Notes under the pieces: generated by a model | Databases searched by the model: none | The model's input: only the letters and a program-made list of their open reading frames with translations | What the model was told of the DNA's origin: nothing | Part shown: piece by piece, positions 1 through 9,673 of the stretch | Position numbering within the stretch: position 1 is the stretch's first letter | How the letters are laid out: each line of letters opens with the position of its first letter | Position numbers and translations under genes: made by a program | Assembly: GCA_946482595.1 (NCBI GenBank) | Contig: CAMLSD010000001.1 | Span: 62,001-126,000 of the forward strand | Direction of reading: 5' to 3' | DNA length: 64,000 nucleotides | Source of the DNA: an uncultured Comamonadaceae bacterium | GTDB taxonomy: Bacteria > Pseudomonadota > Gammaproteobacteria > Burkholderiales > Burkholderiaceae

Positions 1-62
1 GGCCGAAACTGCACGCGCCGGGGCCGCGCCTGCTGGCGGCAACCCCGGTCGCTCGAAGCGGC

Positions 63-881
63 TTACTGGCTGAACTTGTAGTCGGTCTTGGCGCCGTTGC
101 GCAGGTCTTCGCGGAACTTGGCCATCTTCTGCTGGCCCAGGCGCTGCTGGATCTGGGGCTTCACGTCGTCCAGCGGCGGGAACTGCGCGTCGCGCACGTC
201 TTCGAGCTTGATGATGTGGTAACCGAACTGCGACTTCACCGGCGCGTCGGTCATCTGGCCCTTTTGCAGTGCGGCCATGGCCTGGGAAAACTCGGGCACG
301 TAGCTGCCGGCAGCTGCCCAGTCGAGGTCACCGCCGTTTTCGGCCGAGCCGGGGTCCTTCGAGCTCTTCTTGGCGACGTCCTCGAACTTCGCGCCGCCCT
401 TGATCTGGGCGATCAGTGCCTTGGCCTCGTCTTCCTTCTCGACCAGGATGTGGCGGGCGCGGTATTCCTTGTCGCCGGCCTGGCTCTTGAACTTGTCGTA
501 CTCGGCCTTGATCTCGGCGTCGGTCACCGGGTTCTTCTTCTCGAAGTCCTGGAAGAGCGCCTGGATCAGCACGTTCTGGCGCACCAGTTCCATCTGCTGC
601 TTGTAGTCACTCGTGGTGGCCAGGCCGCGCTTTTCAGCTTCCTGGACGAAGATCTCGTTGAGCACGATCTGGTCACGCGCCAGACGGTCGACGTCAGGGG
701 GCAGCGGACGGCCAGTGGCGGCCGACTGCTTGGTGACCTGGTTGATCAGTGCATCGACACGCGCCTTGGGCACGGCCTTGCCGTTGACGATGGCCACGTT
801 CTGGGCCTGCACGCCAAACGACAGCATGGCGGCCACCAGGGCCAGGCTCAAGGGTCGAATGACTGCAACGGACTTCTTCAT
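63..881 (-). CDS. periplasmic parvulin-type peptidyl-prolyl isomerase
   Basis: The product is 272 aa. An N-terminal signal peptide ends near FGVQA-QN, so it should act in the periplasm. An N-terminal SurA/PrsA-like chaperone helix region (about residues 30-130) is followed by one PpiC/parvulin domain (about 135-235) with the motifs YRARHILV, GGDLDW and FGYHIIKLED. Parvulins isomerise X-Pro bonds and help fold outer-membrane and exported proteins. The start is placed at MKKSVAV because it begins the signal peptide; the open frame continues upstream to 983 with a low-complexity Arg/Ala stretch that is unlikely to be coding. It is the last gene of the minus-strand series selO-msrB-yciB-bolA. Family assignment is firm; the client proteins are unknown. 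Confidence 0.93.
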   Translation of the reverse strand: MKKSVAVIRPLSLALVAAMLSFGVQAQNVAIVNGKAVPKARVDALINQVTKQSAATGRPLPPDVDRLARDQIVLNEIFVQEAEKRGLATTSDYKQQMELVRQNVLIQALFQDFEKKNPVTDAEIKAEYDKFKSQAGDKEYRARHILVEKEDEAKALIAQIKGGAKFEDVAKKSSKDPGSAENGGDLDWAAAGSYVPEFSQAMAALQKGQMTDAPVKSQFGYHIIKLEDVRDAQFPPLDDVKPQIQQRLGQQKMAKFREDLRNGAKTDYKFSQ

Positions 882-1007
882 GGGAAACCTCGGTGGATGG
901 AATTCGGGGAGCTGGGGTGCTGCAGCAGCACGGTGGCTGCAGCGGTTGTCGCAGCGGATGTCGCAGCGGGAGTCGGAATGCACGATGGTGAGCGATCTGC
1001 GGGGCAG

Positions 1008-1274
1008 TCAGGTCTCTTCGGGTGCCTGGGCGTGGAGCGCCAGGGCGTGAATGCCCTGCGGGAACAACGAGCGAAGGGCATCATACACGAGGCGATGTCG
1101 CGCCACGCGTGACAAGCCGTGAAAGCGCCCACTGACGACATGCACCGAAAAGTGGCGCCCTTCGCGGGCTCCGGCGTGGCCGGCATGCAGGTGGCTGTCG
1201 TCCTGCACGCTCAGCGACACGGGCGCCAGCGACTCGCGCAGGCAGCTCTCGATCTGCTCGGAGGTCACGGCCAT
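1008..1274 (-). CDS. bolA: BolA family protein
   Basis: This small protein (88 aa) has the BolA fold signature: a DDSHLHAGH segment followed by GRHFSVHVVSGRF and a conserved HRLVYDAL helix. BolA proteins pair with monothiol glutaredoxins, bind iron-sulfur clusters and affect morphology and stress responses. The ATG lies 2 bases after the yciB stop region, so the two genes are translationally linked. Longer frames through this stretch on either strand are shadows, because only this frame carries the BolA motif. Confidence 0.9.
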   Translation of the reverse strand: MAVTSEQIESCLRESLAPVSLSVQDDSHLHAGHAGAREGRHFSVHVVSGRFHGLSRVARHRLVYDALRSLFPQGIHALALHAQAPEET

Positions 1275-1276
1275 GG

Positions 1277-1903
1277 TCAGGGTTGCTCCTCGTTCTTCAG
1301 GTGCCGGCTCAGATAGACCCCCTGGCCCAGCATGAACAGCACCATCAGTCCGAGTGCGCCAAACAGCTTGAAGTTCACCCAGGTCGACGTGGCGAAGCTG
1401 TAAGCCACGTAAAGATTGAGCAGACCCATCAGCGTGAAGAAGGCGATCCAGGCGATGTTCAGCCGCTGCCACACCGGATCGGGCAGCTCGAGCTGGCTGC
1501 CCATCAGGGTGCGCAGCAGGTTCTTGCCGAAAAAGGCGCTGCTGATCCAGAAGGCCGCACCCATCACCCAGTACAACACGCTGGGTTTCCACTTGATGAA
1601 GGTTTCACTGTGGAACCAGATCGTCATGCCGCCGAGCACCGTCACCAGGCCCAGACTCACCCACAGCATGGTGTCGACCTTGCGCCCGCGGGCCACCAGC
1701 CACGCGATCTGTGCCAGCGTGGCCAGGATGACCACCACGGTGGCCAGCAGCACCGGGGCTTCGTCCGGGCCGACCACGCCGCCCGAGACCATGAAGCCCA
1801 GCCATTCGGTGGCCTGGTTGGCCGCCCAGGTTTTGTCGGACTCGGCGTACTTGAACATCCCGAAGAACAGGATGACCGGCAGGAAGTCGAAGAACAGCTT
1901 CAT
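1277..1903 (-). CDS. yciB: septation protein A / inner-membrane protein YciB
   Basis: The product is 208 aa, the usual length, and begins MKLFFDFLPVILFFGMFKY, the hallmark of the YciB/IspZ (septation protein A) family. About five hydrophobic membrane segments are visible, with the conserved KPSVLYWVMG and FFGKNLL motifs in the middle. YciB acts in the inner membrane in cell-envelope maintenance and links to the elongation and division machinery. It sits between msrB and bolA on the same strand with very short gaps, so one transcript is likely. Confidence 0.95.
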   Translation of the reverse strand: MKLFFDFLPVILFFGMFKYAESDKTWAANQATEWLGFMVSGGVVGPDEAPVLLATVVVILATLAQIAWLVARGRKVDTMLWVSLGLVTVLGGMTIWFHSETFIKWKPSVLYWVMGAAFWISSAFFGKNLLRTLMGSQLELPDPVWQRLNIAWIAFFTLMGLLNLYVAYSFATSTWVNFKLFGALGLMVLFMLGQGVYLSRHLKNEEQP

Positions 1904-1925
1904 CCGTTCGGGGCAGCGGGCTGCG

Positions 1926-2354
1926 TCAGGGTTTGCGTTGCGCGAAGTCTATCGCGGCGGAGTTGATGCAGTAGCGCTCCCCGGTGGGAGCCGGGCCGTC
2001 GTCGAACACATGGCCCAGGTGGGCGCCGCAGCTCTGGCAGCGCACCTCCACCCGCACCATGCCATGGCTGCGATCGACGACGCGTTCGATGGATTCACTC
2101 TCGATCGGCTGGAAGTAGCTCGGCCAGCCGCAGCCGGCATCAAACTTGGTGCCGGAGTCGAACAAGGGTTCGCCGCAGCACACGCAGCGGTAGACGCCGT
2201 CTTCGAAGTGGTCCCAGTACTTGCCGGTGAAGGCGCGTTCGGTGGCGGCGTGGCGCGTCACCTGGTATTGCGTGGCGTCGAGCTGGCTGCGCCATTCTTC
2301 GTCGGTCTTGACCACCTTGCGGGGGGTGTCGTCGGGGGTGTCGTGCTGGCTCAT
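1926..2354 (-). CDS. msrB: peptide-methionine (R)-S-oxide reductase MsrB
   Basis: The product is 142 aa. It reduces the R-epimer of methionine sulfoxide in oxidised proteins. The four structural zinc cysteines are present as CVCCGEPL and [10 protein letters not shown], followed by the catalytic cysteine in [11 protein letters not shown]. There is no signal peptide, so the protein is cytoplasmic. Its ATG overlaps the selO stop by 4 bases, giving a translationally coupled pair of oxidative-stress genes. Confidence 0.97.
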   Translation of the reverse strand: MSQHDTPDDTPRKVVKTDEEWRSQLDATQYQVTRHAATERAFTGKYWDHFEDGVYRCVCCGEPLFDSGTKFDAGCGWPSYFQPIESESIERVVDRSHGMVRVEVRCQSCGAHLGHVFDDGPAPTGERYCINSAAIDFAQRKP

Positions 2355-3850
2355 GATGAACAGGAAACCTCGATGGTCCGTGCCCAGTCGGGCGGGAAGT
2401 CGGCATAGGCCGCATGCTCGGGCTGCTCGTCGAAGGGGTGCTCCAGGATGGCGAGCAGTCGCCGCACTTCGTCGTAGTCACCCGCCTGCGCCTGACGAAT
2501 GGCCACGTCGGCAAGATGGTTGCGCAGCACGAACTTCGGATTGACCCGGTCCATGCGCTGTGCGCGTTCGGCGTCCGTCCCGGCCTGCTCGCGCAGCCGC
2601 GTGGCATAGCGTTGCGCCCAGGTGTCGAAGCCGGCGCGATCGATGAAGAGGTCGCGCACCGCCGTGTTGGCCGCGCCGGGCGTCGACTCGAATCGCGCCA
2701 GCCGCCGGAAGGTGATGGTGAAGTCGCAGCGGTCGGCGGCCATCAGGCGCAGCAGGTCGTCGATCAGTTCGCGGTCGCCGGGGCGAACCTCGTTCAGGCC
2801 GAGCTTGGCCGCCATGCGGGCCTCCAGCGCGTCAGGGAACACCGTCTTGTAGGGTTCCAGCGCTGCCAGTGCAACGTCGGTGTCGCCGATCAGCGGCATC
2901 AGCGCCTGGGCGAGCGCGTGCAGGTTCCAGAAAGCCACGTTGGGCTGTCGGGCATAGGCGTAGCGGCCCTGGTGGTCGGAATGGTTGCACACATGGCCAG
3001 GGTCGAAGGTGTCGAGAAAGCCATAGGGACCGTAGTCGATCGTGAGCCCGAGGATGGACATGTTGTCGGTGTTCATCACCCCGTGGCAGAAGCCCACCGC
3101 CTGCCACTGGGCCAGCAGGCGCGCGGTGCGCTCGGTCACGGCCTGCAGCAGGGCCGCGGCGGGGTTGGGCGCGTCGCGGCAATCCGGGTAGTGCCGCTCG
3201 ATGACATGATCGAGCAGCACGCGCAGCGGCTCGTGCAGATCGTGATGGGCGAAGTGCTCGAAATGCCCGAAGCGCACGAACGACGGTGACAGACGTGTGA
3301 CCACGGCGGCGGTTTCGATGGACTCGCGCCGCACCGGTTGCGGCGACGCGGTCAGGCACAGCGCGCGGGTGGTCGGAATGCCCAGGGCATGCATCGCTTC
3401 CGAGCACAGGAACTCGCGGATCGACGAGCGCAACACGGCGCGGCCGTCGCCCATGCGCGAGTAGGGCGTGAGCCCGCTGCCCTTGAGCTGGATCTCCACG
3501 CCACCTTGCGGTGTGTCGACCTCACCCAGCAGCAGCGCGCGCCCGTCACCCAATTGCCCCGCCCAGACACCGAACTGATGTCCGCTGTAGACGGTGGCCA
3601 CCGGCTGCATGCCTTGCCACAGTGCATTGCCGCTGAACACCTGGGTGGCCTGCAGATCGGCATCAGCCCACCAGTCGGCGGGCCAGCCGAGCATCCGGGC
3701 GGCACCATCGCTGGCAACGACCCAGCGGGGCTCGGGCAGCGGCTGAGGGGGCAGGGCGGTATGGAAGTCGCTGCCGAGGGCAGCGTAGCTGTTGATCCAG
3801 CGCAAGGCGCGCCAGTGCGGCTGGGACAAGGCTTCAGAGGCCGGGTTCAT
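2351..3850 (-). CDS. selO: protein adenylyltransferase SelO (YdiU)
   Basis: The product is 499 aa, typical of the YdiU/UPF0061 family of pseudokinases. These transfer AMP to Ser/Thr/Tyr of target proteins during oxidative stress. Family motifs include [18 protein letters not shown], the GSGLTPYSR nucleotide-binding stretch and the [10 protein letters not shown] catalytic segment. The C-terminus is Cys-Ser-Ser; the cysteine takes the place of selenocysteine in the animal enzyme. It heads the operon with msrB, a fitting partner. Promoter elements should lie in 3851-4060, shared with the divergent acyl-CoA synthetase. Confidence 0.95.
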   Translation of the reverse strand: MNPASEALSQPHWRALRWINSYAALGSDFHTALPPQPLPEPRWVVASDGAARMLGWPADWWADADLQATQVFSGNALWQGMQPVATVYSGHQFGVWAGQLGDGRALLLGEVDTPQGGVEIQLKGSGLTPYSRMGDGRAVLRSSIREFLCSEAMHALGIPTTRALCLTASPQPVRRESIETAAVVTRLSPSFVRFGHFEHFAHHDLHEPLRVLLDHVIERHYPDCRDAPNPAAALLQAVTERTARLLAQWQAVGFCHGVMNTDNMSILGLTIDYGPYGFLDTFDPGHVCNHSDHQGRYAYARQPNVAFWNLHALAQALMPLIGDTDVALAALEPYKTVFPDALEARMAAKLGLNEVRPGDRELIDDLLRLMAADRCDFTITFRRLARFESTPGAANTAVRDLFIDRAGFDTWAQRYATRLREQAGTDAERAQRMDRVNPKFVLRNHLADVAIRQAQAGDYDEVRRLLAILEHPFDEQPEHAAYADFPPDWARTIEVSCSS

Positions 3851-3963
3851 CCCCGGCAGTGTAGCGACGCACGCATGGCTGCATGGGCGTCAGGGCGAAT
3901 CTCAGCGCGGGCCCATGCTGCACTGCGGCAAGGCCCGCTGCAGTTCTGTCGTGACCGCGACAG

Positions 3964-3975
3964 TTCCCTAGGGAA
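3964..3975. promoter_or_regulatory. perfect 12-bp palindrome, possible operator
   Basis: TTCCCTAGGGAA is a perfect palindrome in the 220-bp divergent gap between selO and the acyl-CoA synthetase gene, about 95 bases before the synthetase start. Its position suggests a repressor site for one or both promoters. The cognate regulator is not identifiable from this window. Confidence 0.35.
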
Positions 3976-4070
3976 AACCGCATGCGTTGCGCTGCAACAC
4001 GATTCCTATCATCCCCTGAACCTTCATTCGGATTTTCGTATCCGCCTCACCCCTTGCTCCGGAGATGCCA

Positions 4071-5705
4071 ATGTCACGCCTGATGGGCCAGATGATGCAA
4101 ATGCCCCTGATGATCTCGTCGCTGCTGACCCATGCAGCGCGCCACTTCGGCGACACCGAGATCGTGTCCAAGCGGGTCGAGGGTGACATCCACCGCTACA
4201 CCTATCGCGATGCCGAACTGCGCTCGCGCAAGCTGGCCCAGGCGCTGGCGCGGCTGGGCTGCGAGGCGGGCGACCGTGTGGGCACGCTGGCCTGGAACGG
4301 CTACCGCCACTTCGAGATCTACTACGGCACCTCGGGCTCGGGGCTGGTGTGCCACACGATCAACCCCAGGCTCTTTCCCGAGCAGATCACCTGGATCATC
4401 AACGATGCCGAAGACCGGGTGCTGTGTTTCGACCTGACCTTCCTGCCGCTGGTCGAGAAGCTGGCCGCCCACCTGCCGTCGGTGAAGCACTTCGTGCTGA
4501 TGACCGATCGAGCTCACATGCCGGCCCAGAGCGCGCTGCCGGGCCTGCTGTGCTACGACGATCTGGTCGACGCCGAAAACGGCGACTACACCTGGCCCGA
4601 ATTCGACGAGAACACCGCATCGAGCATCTGCTACACCTCGGGCACCACCGGCCATCCCAAGGGCGCGGTCTACAGCCACCGCTCGACCATCCTGCACGCG
4701 TATGCGTCGGCGTTGCCGGACGCCATGGGCTCGTCGGCACAGGACGTGATCCTGCCGGTCGTGCCGATGTTCCACGTCAACGCCTGGGGCTTGCCGTACT
4801 CGGGGGCACTGGTGGGCGCCAAGCTGGTGCTGCCCGGCCCGCACCTGGACGGCAAGTCGCTGTACGAGCTGTTCGAGTCCGAGAAGGTGACCTTCAGCGC
4901 CGGCGTGCCCACCGTGTGGCTGGGCCTCATCACCTATGCCAAGCAGAACAACCTCAAGTTCAGCACGTTCAAGCGCACGGTGATCGGTGGATCGGCCTGC
5001 CCGCCGGCCATGATCAAGACACTCGAGGACGACTTCGGCGTGAACGTGATCCACGCCTGGGGCATGACCGAACTCTCGCCGCTGGGCACGCTGTCCAAGC
5101 TGAAGGCCAAGCACTTCGACCTGCCCCAGGAGCAGCAGCGCCGCATCCTGGAAAAGCAGGGCAAGGTGATCTACGGCATCGACATGCAGATCACCGACGA
5201 CGACGGCCGTGCGCTGCCCTGGGATGGTGCGGCGTCGGGCAACCTCGTCGTGCGCGGCCCGTGGGTCATCAGCAGCTACTTCCGGCGCGAGGAGTCGCCG
5301 CTGGTGAATGGCTGGTTCCCGACCGGCGACGTGGCCACGATCGACCCTGATGCCTTCATGCAGATCACCGACCGCTCCAAGGACGTGATCAAGTCCGGTG
5401 GCGAATGGATCAGCTCGATCGACCTGGAAAACATCGCGATGGCCCACCCGGCCGTGCACGAGGCCGCGGTGATCGCCTGCCGGCATCCGAAGTGGGACGA
5501 GCGCCCGCTGCTGGTCGTGGTGTGCAAGCCCGGCCAGAGCGTCAGCAAGGAGGAGCTGCTGGGCTTCTACGAGGGCCGCATCGCCAAGTGGCAGGTGCCT
5601 GACGACGTGGTGTTCGTCAGCGAGATTCCGCACACGGCAACCGGCAAGATCCAGAAGCTCAAGCTGCGCGAGCAGTTCGCGTCGCACGTGCTTCCCGGGG
5701 CCTGA
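4071..5705 (+). CDS. AMP-forming acyl-CoA synthetase (fatty-acid/aryl CoA ligase)
   Basis: The product is about 544 aa and activates a carboxylic acid to its CoA thioester through an acyl-AMP. The ATP-binding signature [11 protein letters not shown] (about residues 188-198), the WGMTE motif, the TGDVATID hinge and the C-terminal catalytic Lys in [11 protein letters not shown] are all present. It most resembles the medium/long-chain or methylmercaptopropionyl-CoA ligase branch of the superfamily. The ATG at 4071 has GGAG seven bases upstream, so it is preferred over the ATG at 4065, which abuts that site. It precedes an ABC importer and beta-oxidation genes on the same strand, so it probably feeds that pathway. 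The exact substrate is unknown. Confidence 0.9.
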   Translation: MSRLMGQMMQMPLMISSLLTHAARHFGDTEIVSKRVEGDIHRYTYRDAELRSRKLAQALARLGCEAGDRVGTLAWNGYRHFEIYYGTSGSGLVCHTINPRLFPEQITWIINDAEDRVLCFDLTFLPLVEKLAAHLPSVKHFVLMTDRAHMPAQSALPGLLCYDDLVDAENGDYTWPEFDENTASSICYTSGTTGHPKGAVYSHRSTILHAYASALPDAMGSSAQDVILPVVPMFHVNAWGLPYSGALVGAKLVLPGPHLDGKSLYELFESEKVTFSAGVPTVWLGLITYAKQNNLKFSTFKRTVIGGSACPPAMIKTLEDDFGVNVIHAWGMTELSPLGTLSKLKAKHFDLPQEQQRRILEKQGKVIYGIDMQITDDDGRALPWDGAASGNLVVRGPWVISSYFRREESPLVNGWFPTGDVATIDPDAFMQITDRSKDVIKSGGEWISSIDLENIAMAHPAVHEAAVIACRHPKWDERPLLVVVCKPGQSVSKEELLGFYEGRIAKWQVPDDVVFVSEIPHTATGKIQKLKLREQFASHVLPGA

Positions 5706-5770
5706 TTCGATGATGGACGCCGCCCGTTCCAAGGGCACGCGACGGGCCCCTGTCACCCCCGAGACAACCT

Positions 5771-5797
5771 CGGTACGGGCATTCCCTGTACGTACCG
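5771..5797. promoter_or_regulatory. inverted repeat upstream of ABC binding-protein gene
   Basis: CGGTACG and CGTACCG form perfect 7-base arms separated by 13 bases, 58 bases before the binding-protein ATG. No T-run follows, so an operator is more likely than a terminator. The regulator is unknown. Confidence 0.35.
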
Positions 5798-5854
5798 AAA
5801 GGCAAGTCCGGTAGCCTTTCTCGCGTGCCAGAACACAACCTAGGAGAGCAAGCA

Positions 5855-7096
5855 ATGCAGACCCGTCGAGCCCACATCAAAGCGTCGATTGCCATGGCAG
5901 CGGCCCTTTGCTGCACGTCCGTTCTTGCCCAGAAGGGCGAGACGGTGAAGGTCGCCTGGATCGACCCCCTGACCGGCCTGATGGCCACCGTGGGTCAGAA
6001 CCAGCTCAAGAGCTTCCAGTTCATGGCCGAGTACTTCACCCGCAAGAACCCGGCGGGCGTGAAGTTCGAGGTCATCGGGATCGACAACAAGCTCAGCCCC
6101 CAGGAAAGCCTGAACGCCCTGAAGTCGGCCATCGACCAGGGCGTGCGCTACATCGTGCAGGGCAACGGTTCGGGCGCCGCGCTGGCGCTGTCCGACGCCG
6201 TGGCCAAGCACAACGAGCGCAACCCCGGCAAGGAAGTCGTCTTCCTGAACTACGCGGCCGTCGACCCCGACCTCACCAACAGCAAGTGCAGCTACTGGCA
6301 CTTCCGTCTGGATGCCGACACCTCGATGAAGATGGAAGCTCTGACCACCTTCATGAAGGAGCAGGCGGACATCAAGAAGGTCTACCTGATCAACCAGAAC
6401 TACGCGCACGGCCACCAGGTGGCGCGCTACGCCAAGGAAAACCTCCAGCGCAAGCGCCCCGACATCCAGGTGGTCGGCGAAGACCTGCACCCGCTGGCCC
6501 AGGTGCGTGACTTCGCGCCCTACATTGCCAAGATCAAGGCTTCGGGTGCCGACACCATCATCACCGGCAACTGGGGTTCGGACCTCACGCTGCTGGTCAA
6601 GGCCGCCAACGACGCCGGCCTGAACGCCAAGTTCTATGTCTACTACGGCGGCGTGAGCGGCACGCCCACGGCCATGGGTTCCGCGGCCGACGGCCGGGTC
6701 TACCAGGTGTCCTACAACCACTACAACATGGGTGGTGAGGTCGCCAAGATCCAGGACGAGTTCCGCAAGCGCTTCAACGACGACTGGTACACCGGCGCGA
6801 CCTACCACGCCTTCGCCCTGCTGAGCGAGGCGATGGCCAAGGCCAAGTCCACCGACCCGGTCAAGGTCGCGGCTGCGATGGAGGGCCTGAAGTTCAAGAG
6901 CTTCAACGGTGATGTCGAGATGCGCAAGTCCGACCACCAGCTGCAACAGGGCCTGTACATCGCGCGCTGGCAGAAGGCCGACGCCAAGAACCCGTACAGC
7001 CCCGAGAACACCGGCTACACCTTCGTGCCGGTCAAGCAGTACGACGCCTACGTCGCCAGCACGCCCACGTCCTGCCAGATGAAGCGTCCTGACTGA
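5855..7096 (+). CDS. ABC transporter periplasmic substrate-binding protein (HAAT/Liv type)
   Basis: The product is 413 aa and starts with a signal peptide (MQTRRAHIKASIAMAAALCC, cleaved near VLAQ). The mature part is a Peripla_BP_6/LivK-like type I binding protein, with KVAWIDPLTGLMA at the N-terminus and a central YLINQNYAHG segment. The ATG at 5855 follows AGGAGAG at a good distance; the frame is open back to 5825 but lacks a signal there. It delivers ligand to the downstream permease and ATPase genes. Its place beside an acyl-CoA synthetase and beta-oxidation genes suggests an organic acid rather than an amino acid, which is inference. Confidence 0.9.
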   Translation: MQTRRAHIKASIAMAAALCCTSVLAQKGETVKVAWIDPLTGLMATVGQNQLKSFQFMAEYFTRKNPAGVKFEVIGIDNKLSPQESLNALKSAIDQGVRYIVQGNGSGAALALSDAVAKHNERNPGKEVVFLNYAAVDPDLTNSKCSYWHFRLDADTSMKMEALTTFMKEQADIKKVYLINQNYAHGHQVARYAKENLQRKRPDIQVVGEDLHPLAQVRDFAPYIAKIKASGADTIITGNWGSDLTLLVKAANDAGLNAKFYVYYGGVSGTPTAMGSAADGRVYQVSYNHYNMGGEVAKIQDEFRKRFNDDWYTGATYHAFALLSEAMAKAKSTDPVKVAAAMEGLKFKSFNGDVEMRKSDHQLQQGLYIARWQKADAKNPYSPENTGYTFVPVKQYDAYVASTPTSCQMKRPD

Positions 7097-7116
7097 GGCC
7101 GCGGCCTCCCCTGGAC

Positions 7117-7153
7117 AGGGCCCGATGCAGTGTGATCTCGTCGGGCCCTTTTT
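7117..7153 (+). terminator. intrinsic terminator/attenuator after binding-protein gene
   Basis: AGGGCCCGA and TCGGGCCCT form a 9-bp stem with a 15-base loop, followed at once by five T. It lies between the binding-protein gene and the permease genes. Partial termination here would give more binding protein than membrane components, a common arrangement. Confidence 0.75.
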
Positions 7154-7225
7154 CTCGACCGTCTCATTCGACGGGCAATCGACTCCGATGACCGACCTGG
7201 GCGCCTTGCGGCGCGGAAACTGACG

Positions 7226-8260
7226 ATGGAGTTCTTCACCATCTCGATGCTCAACGGCGTCAGCTACGGACTGCTGTTGTTCATGCTGAGCTCGGGCCTG
7301 ACGCTGATCTTCAGCATGATGGGCGTGCTCAACTTTGCCCATGCCAGCTTCTACATGCTGGGGGCCTATTTCGCGTTCACCGTCACGCAGCTTGTCGGCT
7401 ATGTGCCGGCGCTGTTCGTGGCGCCGCTGCTGGTCGGTGTGGTGGGGGCGCTGTTCGAGAAGTACTGCCTGCGCAAGGTGCACAAGTTCGGCCACGTGCC
7501 CGAGCTGCTGGTGACCTTCGGCCTGTCGTATGTGCTGCTCGAGCTGACCCAGCTCGTGTGGGGGCGCTCCGCGGTCGACTACCGGGTGCCCGACATGCTG
7601 CAAGGCCCGATGTTCACCATCGTGAGTTCCTCGGCCGGTGCGCTCGACTTCGTCTGGGACATGGCACCCGCCGAGATGTGCAAGTCGGCCGACCCGAGCG
7701 TCATCGTGAGCTGCACCCAGTTCCCGGAATACCGCGGCTTCATGATGCTGGTGGCTGTGCTGATGCTGGTGGCGATCTGGCTGGTGCTCACGCGCACCCG
7801 CATCGGCCTGGTGATCCAGGCCGCGCTGACCCACCCCGAGATGGTTGAATCGCTCGGCCACAACGTGCCCCGGGTGTTCATGCTGGTGTTCGGTGGCGGT
7901 GCGGCACTGGCCGGTCTGGCCGGCGTGATCGGCGGCAATGCCTTCGTGACCGAGCCCGGCATGGCCGCCACGGTGGGCTCCATCATCTTCGTGGTGGTGG
8001 TGGTCGGTGGCATGGGCTCGCTCGCGGGCGCCTTTCTGGCATCGCTGCTGATCGGCGTGATCCAGACCTTTGCCGTGGCGATCGACTACTCGTTCATCAA
8101 CTTCTTCAGCGTCCTGGGCTGGGCCATCACACCGGAAACCTTCGGCTACCCGGTGCTCAAGCTCACCTTGTCCCAGGTCGCACCGATCCTGCCTTACCTG
8201 TTCCTCGTGCTGATCCTGATCTTCCGGCCCAAGGGGCTGCTCGGGACGCGGGAGGACTGA
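7226..8260 (+). CDS. branched-chain amino acid-type ABC permease (LivH family)
   Basis: The product is 344 aa and highly hydrophobic, with about eight membrane segments. The N-terminus (LNGVSYGLLLFMLSSGLTLIFS..GVLNFAHASFYMLGAY) is the family signature. Near residue 250 the GGMGSLAGAFLASLLIGV motif of the EAA-like loop contacts the ATPases. It forms the inner-membrane channel with the next gene. A periplasmic loop at about residues 135-165 is longer than in LivH of enterics. Confidence 0.92.
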   Translation: MEFFTISMLNGVSYGLLLFMLSSGLTLIFSMMGVLNFAHASFYMLGAYFAFTVTQLVGYVPALFVAPLLVGVVGALFEKYCLRKVHKFGHVPELLVTFGLSYVLLELTQLVWGRSAVDYRVPDMLQGPMFTIVSSSAGALDFVWDMAPAEMCKSADPSVIVSCTQFPEYRGFMMLVAVLMLVAIWLVLTRTRIGLVIQAALTHPEMVESLGHNVPRVFMLVFGGGAALAGLAGVIGGNAFVTEPGMAATVGSIIFVVVVVGGMGSLAGAFLASLLIGVIQTFAVAIDYSFINFFSVLGWAITPETFGYPVLKLTLSQVAPILPYLFLVLILIFRPKGLLGTRED

Positions 8261-8377
8261 CATCATGATCCTGACGACTCTGGTGATCTTCGAGCGGGCC
8301 TGCCTCCCGGCCGCTCCCAAGCGCTCCCGCATGCCCCAGTGGCCACGCACGATGTGTTCATCGCACGAGGTGCAGCC

Positions 8378-9673
8378 ATGACCGCGGCCGTGTTCCACTT
8401 CAAGCCCTACAACGTCGGGCGCTGGATCATCTGGGGTCTCTATGCCCTGGTGATGCTGGTGGCGCCGATGCTGTTCACGAGCAGCCTGTCGGCGACCATG
8501 CTGTCGCAGATCGGCATCGCCATCATTGCCTGCCTGGCCTACAACATGCTGCTCGGGCAGGGCGGCATGCTCAGCTTCGGTCATGCGGTGTACTCGGGCC
8601 TGGGATCGTTCCTGACGATCCACACGCTCAACATGGTGTCCGAGGGGCAGCTCGGCTGGTTCCCGGTCAGCCTGCTGCCGCTGGTGGGCGGCCTGAGCGG
8701 CCTGGTCTTTGCGGTGCTGCTCGGCTATGTGACGACCAAGAAGGCCGGCACCCCGTTTGCGATGATCACGCTGGGTATCGGCGAACTGGTGTGGGCAATG
8801 TCGCTGATGTTCCCAGAGTTTTTCGGGGGCGAAGGCGGCATCACCGGCAACCGTGTGACAGGCTCCAAGCCCTTGGGCATCACCTATGGCCCGCAGGTGC
8901 AGCTGTACTACCTGATCGCGGTCTACGCCTTCCTGTGCACGGCCGCCATGTTCGCCTTCACCCGCACGCCGCTGGGGCGCATGCTCAATGCCGTGCGCGA
9001 CAACCCCGAGCGGGTGGAATTCGTGGGCTACAACACGCAGCGGGTGCGGTACATCGCCTTCATCCTGTCGGGCTTTTTTGCGGGCATCGCGGGCGGACTG
9101 GGTGCGCTGAACTTCGAGATCGTGACGGCCGAGGTGGTCGGGGCGGCGCGTTCGGGGGCCTACCTGCTGTTCGTGTTCCTCGGTGGCGCGACCTTCTTTT
9201 TCGGGCCGATCATCGGTGCGGTGCTGATGGTGGTGGCCTTTGTGCTGCTGTCCGAGCTGACGAAGGCCTGGCTGCTGTACCTGGGCCTGATCTTCCTGTT
9301 CATGGTGATGTATGCCCCGGGCGGCATCGCCAGCCTGATCATGATGAACCTGCGTGTGGCGGCGTTCGGCAAGCTGCGGCGGCTGTGGGTGTCGTACCTG
9401 GCGCTGGCGGGCACCGCGGCGGTGATGATCACCGGAGCGGCTGCGATGATCGAGATGGTCTACCACCTGCAGCTCAATGCGGCACTGGGCCCGGAGATGA
9501 AGTTCATGGGGGCGATGCTCAATGCCAAGAGCTTCGACAGTTGGTTCGGATCGGTGTTCGTGCTGGTCACTGGCCTGGCCCTGTTCGAGCTGACCCGCCG
9601 GCAGTTCACCCGGCAGTGGGGCGAGATTCAGGAAGAAATCGAGAAAGAAATCCGTCGTCGGGAGGCGCTATGA
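8378..9673 (+). CDS. branched-chain amino acid-type ABC permease (LivM family)
   Basis: The product is 431 aa. It has the LivM core with LAYNMLLGQGGMLSFGHAVYSGLG near the N-terminus and the ATPase-contact motif GLGALNFEIVTAE further on. The C-terminus is extended, with extra hydrophobic helices and a charged tail (EEIEKEIRRR). The ATG at 8378 starts the conserved part; an in-frame ATG at 8339 would add 13 non-conserved residues. Its stop overlaps the next gene's start by 4 bases. The 117-base gap before it shows no gene. Confidence 0.9.
   Translation: MTAAVFHFKPYNVGRWIIWGLYALVMLVAPMLFTSSLSATMLSQIGIAIIACLAYNMLLGQGGMLSFGHAVYSGLGSFLTIHTLNMVSEGQLGWFPVSLLPLVGGLSGLVFAVLLGYVTTKKAGTPFAMITLGIGELVWAMSLMFPEFFGGEGGITGNRVTGSKPLGITYGPQVQLYYLIAVYAFLCTAAMFAFTRTPLGRMLNAVRDNPERVEFVGYNTQRVRYIAFILSGFFAGIAGGLGALNFEIVTAEVVGAARSGAYLLFVFLGGATFFFGPIIGAVLMVVAFVLLSELTKAWLLYLGLIFLFMVMYAPGGIASLIMMNLRVAAFGKLRRLWVSYLALAGTAAVMITGAAAMIEMVYHLQLNAALGPEMKFMGAMLNAKSFDSWFGSVFVLVTGLALFELTRRQFTRQWGEIQEEIEKEIRRREAL

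Noticed and set aside
4349..5350. Alternative plus-strand frame inside the acyl-CoA synthetase
   Set aside because: Arg/Gly/Ala-rich shadow; the synthetase frame carries all conserved motifs.
8261..8377. Possible upstream start or small gene between the two permeases
   Set aside because: The in-frame ATG at 8339 adds residues without conservation and no ribosome site; no other coding sign.
5840..9466. Very long minus-strand open frame (1208 codons)
   Set aside because: It runs opposite to five well-supported ABC transporter gene features, is His/Arg/Gln-rich with no domain, and is an effect of high GC.
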